6,343 nucleotides of DNA from Lysobacteraceae bacterium (GTDB lineage: Bacteria > Pseudomonadota > Gammaproteobacteria > Xanthomonadales > Wenzhouxiangellaceae). The position numbers were made by a program, and so were the translations under genes. Location of the stretch: the NCBI GenBank assembly GCA_020201235.1, contig JAIVHD010000302.1, positions 1-6,343 on the forward strand. The letters run 5' to 3'. Under the pieces are notes generated by a model. It saw nothing but the letters and a program-made list of their open reading frames with translations, was not told the DNA's origin and ran no database searches. How positions within the stretch are numbered: the stretch's first letter is position 1; each line of letters starts with the position of its first letter. Positions 4,468-6,343 of this stretch are shown piece by piece.

Positions 4468-6343
4468 ATGGCTGATCAGCCCGCCACCGGTATCGTCGGC
4501 ATCGGCGCCTCGGCCGGCGGGCTGGATCCGCTGGAACACTTCATGTCGCATGTCCCGGCCGACAGCGGCCTGGCCTATATCGTTGTCCAGCACTTGTCAC
4601 CGTCTGAGCACACGATGCTGTCGGAGTTGCTGCAACGCGTCACTTCACTGGGGGTGCATGAGGCCAAGCAGGATGAATTGATCAAGCCGAACTGCGTTTA
4701 TGTCATCCCGCCTAATACCGAGATCCGCGTGGTCGAGGATCGCCTGCAGCTGGCCAGGCCGACCGAACCGAGGGGCTTGCGACTGCCGATCAATGTGCTG
4801 TTTTCGTCCCTGGCCAGTGCCCGCGGAAGAGATGCCGTTGCCGTTGTCCTGTCGGGCATGGGGTCGGACGGCACCCTGGGGATGCAGGCGATTCGGGCGG
4901 TCGGCGGCCTGACGGCAGTGCAGATTCCCGAATCGGCCCAGTTCGATTCAATGCCCAAAAGTGCCATCGCCGCCGGATGCGACGACATCGTGGACACGCC
5001 CGAGGCCTTGCCGGAACGAATCCTGGGCTACCTCCGACAGACCAGGGGTCAGGTTGCGATCGACCCGGATACGACCGGCACAAAATCAGACCGGGACGCC
5101 ATGCAGTCCATCATCGAGCTGCTGCAGAAGCAAACGAAACATGATTTTTCGCAATACCGCTCCAGCACCCTGAGCCGCCGCATGCAGCGTCGCCTGGTGA
5201 TTCACGGTTTGAGCGAGCTGACCGAATACGTCAAACTGCTTGCCGACAACCCGCAAGAAGTCGATCTGCTGTTCAATGAGGTGCTGATCGGTGTGACCGA
5301 TTTTTTCCGGGACCCGGAAGTCTGGACGCACCTGTCCGATATTGCCATTCCAGAACTCCTGGGCAGGCAGGAGACCGGGCCGGAACTGCGCGTGTGGTGT
5401 GTCGGTTGCTCCACCGGTGAAGAGGCCTACTCCCTGGCCATGATCATGCGCGAAGCCATGGATGGCCAGTCGCGCGATTTCGAGCTGAAGATTTTTGCCA
5501 CCGATCTCAGCCAGGATGCGATTGCGCGTGCGCGTCGAGGAGAGTATCCGCTCACCATCGAGTCAATCGTCGGCGAACGACGCCTGGCCCGGTTCTTCCG
5601 CAAGCACGAAGACCATTACCGCGTCAACCAGTCGATCCGCGACCAGGTACTGTTTGCGCAACATGACGTGATCCTGGACCCGCCCTTTACCAAGCTCGAT
5701 CTGATTTCCTGCCGAAATCTGCTGATTTACTTCGACCCAAAGCTGCAACGAGACCTGCTGCCGTTGTTCCATTACAGTCTGCACCCCGGCGGCCTGCTGT
5801 TGCTTGGAAATTCCGAATCCGTCGGCCGACTCGGCCACCTGTTTCAGCCCCTGGAGTCCAGGCTGCGGCTTTTCCAGCGCCAGGATCGGCCTGTCGCCAA
5901 GGGCCCGCATTTCCTGCTCAATTCCTATCCTCCGCTGTCGCGAAAAGCCAAGGAGCGCGACGTGAAAAAACCCGAACAGTCCACGTCCGATCAATCCAGC
6001 GAAAGCCTGCAAACCGCAGCCGACCAGGTTTTGTTGCAGGTCTATGCACCGGCTGCGGTGGTGTTGAACCGCGATGCCGATATCGTCTACATCAGTGGCC
6101 GTACCGGGAAGTACCTGGAACCGGCAGCCGGCAAGGCCAACTGGAACATTTACGCGATGGCCCGCAACGAATTGAGGGCCCCTCTGGAACGGGCCATCAA
6201 GAAGGCAACCGCTGAAAACACCTCGGTCAATCTGCATGGCCTCGAAATCGGCGCCAACGGTGGCTCGCATCGGGTCGACCTGACCGTTCAGCCTTTGCAG
6301 GAGCCGTCCAGTCTGCGCGGACTGACCATCGTTGTGTTTCGCG
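4468..6343 (+). CDS. CheB-CheR-PAS hybrid chemoreceptor-modification protein (3' partial)
   Basis: 625 residues are visible and the frame runs off the window. Residues 8-190 are a CheB methylesterase domain with the catalytic triad in place: Ser15 in GASAGG, His42 in VVQHLSP, Asp134 in SGMGSDGT. There is no receiver domain. Residues about 210-475 are a CheR methyltransferase with its N-terminal helical part, the SAM-binding VGCSTGEEAYS (313-322), FATDLS (343-348) and SCRNLLIYFDP (414-424). Residues about 515-625 begin a PAS-like domain (VYAPAAVVLNRDADIVYISG, then RTGKYLEP). Free CheR methylates and CheB demethylates chemoreceptor glutamates; fused forms with PAS domains occur in many proteobacteria and often feed a histidine-kinase part, so more domains may follow. 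The start at ATG 4468 (MADQPATGIV) fits CheB; no strong Shine-Dalgarno is visible, and translation may be coupled to the PAS gene ending 33 bp upstream. Confidence 0.92.
   Translation, partial: MADQPATGIVGIGASAGGLDPLEHFMSHVPADSGLAYIVVQHLSPSEHTMLSELLQRVTSLGVHEAKQDELIKPNCVYVIPPNTEIRVVEDRLQLARPTEPRGLRLPINVLFSSLASARGRDAVAVVLSGMGSDGTLGMQAIRAVGGLTAVQIPESAQFDSMPKSAIAAGCDDIVDTPEALPERILGYLRQTRGQVAIDPDTTGTKSDRDAMQSIIELLQKQTKHDFSQYRSSTLSRRMQRRLVIHGLSELTEYVKLLADNPQEVDLLFNEVLIGVTDFFRDPEVWTHLSDIAIPELLGRQETGPELRVWCVGCSTGEEAYSLAMIMREAMDGQSRDFELKIFATDLSQDAIARARRGEYPLTIESIVGERRLARFFRKHEDHYRVNQSIRDQVLFAQHDVILDPPFTKLDLISCRNLLIYFDPKLQRDLLPLFHYSLHPGGLLLLGNSESVGRLGHLFQPLESRLRLFQRQDRPVAKGPHFLLNSYPPLSRKAKERDVKKPEQSTSDQSSESLQTAADQVLLQVYAPAAVVLNRDADIVYISGRTGKYLEPAAGKANWNIYAMARNELRAPLERAIKKATAENTSVNLHGLEIGANGGSHRVDLTVQPLQEPSSLRGLTIVVFR

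Noticed and set aside
3610..4468. Minus-strand ORFs of 208 and 276 aa opposite the PAS gene
   Set aside because: They are antisense shadows of a recognisable PAS coding region; no domain or signal is visible in them.
5563..6270. 235-aa minus-strand ORF
   Set aside because: It is antisense to the CheR and PAS parts of the hybrid protein, which has clear catalytic motifs in the plus frame.

Overview
The window reads as about 6.3 kb of a GC-rich proteobacterial chromosome, most likely a gammaproteobacterium. This rests on a lipoprotein with a standard lipobox, a Thivi_2564-type small membrane protein, a class D-like sortase beside a protein with an IPTL-CTERM-like tail, and a CheB/CheR hybrid of the kind common in Gram-negatives. 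No rRNA, tRNA, CRISPR array or complete mobile element was seen.

Left part (2-1273, + strand): the 3' portion of a secreted surface protein. It carries a DUF3494 (ice-binding-like) domain, two SpaA/prealbumin-like repeats and a C-terminal hydrophobic sorting tail. A strong hairpin terminator at 1295-1333 follows. Converging on the same terminator from the minus strand is a class D-like sortase (1558-2104). Its catalytic His, Cys and Arg are intact, but its membrane anchor and catalytic domain lie in different frames, so it is frameshifted or carries a sequence error. The substrate-like protein and the sortase form a plausible pair.

Middle part (2105-3436): mostly minus-strand envelope genes. 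They are a two-helix Thivi_2564-type membrane protein (3182-3370), then a SYLF/YSC84 lipoprotein (2475-3059) with a strong Shine-Dalgarno, then a perfect minus-strand terminator (2267-2294) in a roughly 370-bp stretch without a convincing gene. Upstream, 3437-3766 (minus) is the C-terminal piece of a TPR-type protein that has lost its front.

Right part (3844-6343, + strand): a two-gene signalling operon. A 196-aa PAS-domain protein is followed 33 bp later, in the same reading frame and behind a single TGA, by a CheB-CheR-PAS fusion that runs off the window. The fusion combines methylesterase and methyltransferase modules and lacks a receiver domain, so its input probably comes through PAS sensing. 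The PAS protein could be a partner or the detached sensor of the same system.

The clearest items for a second look are the sortase frameshift, the sortase/substrate pairing, the single in-frame TGA in the PAS-CheB/CheR operon and the TPR remnant. No wholly undescribed system is evident.
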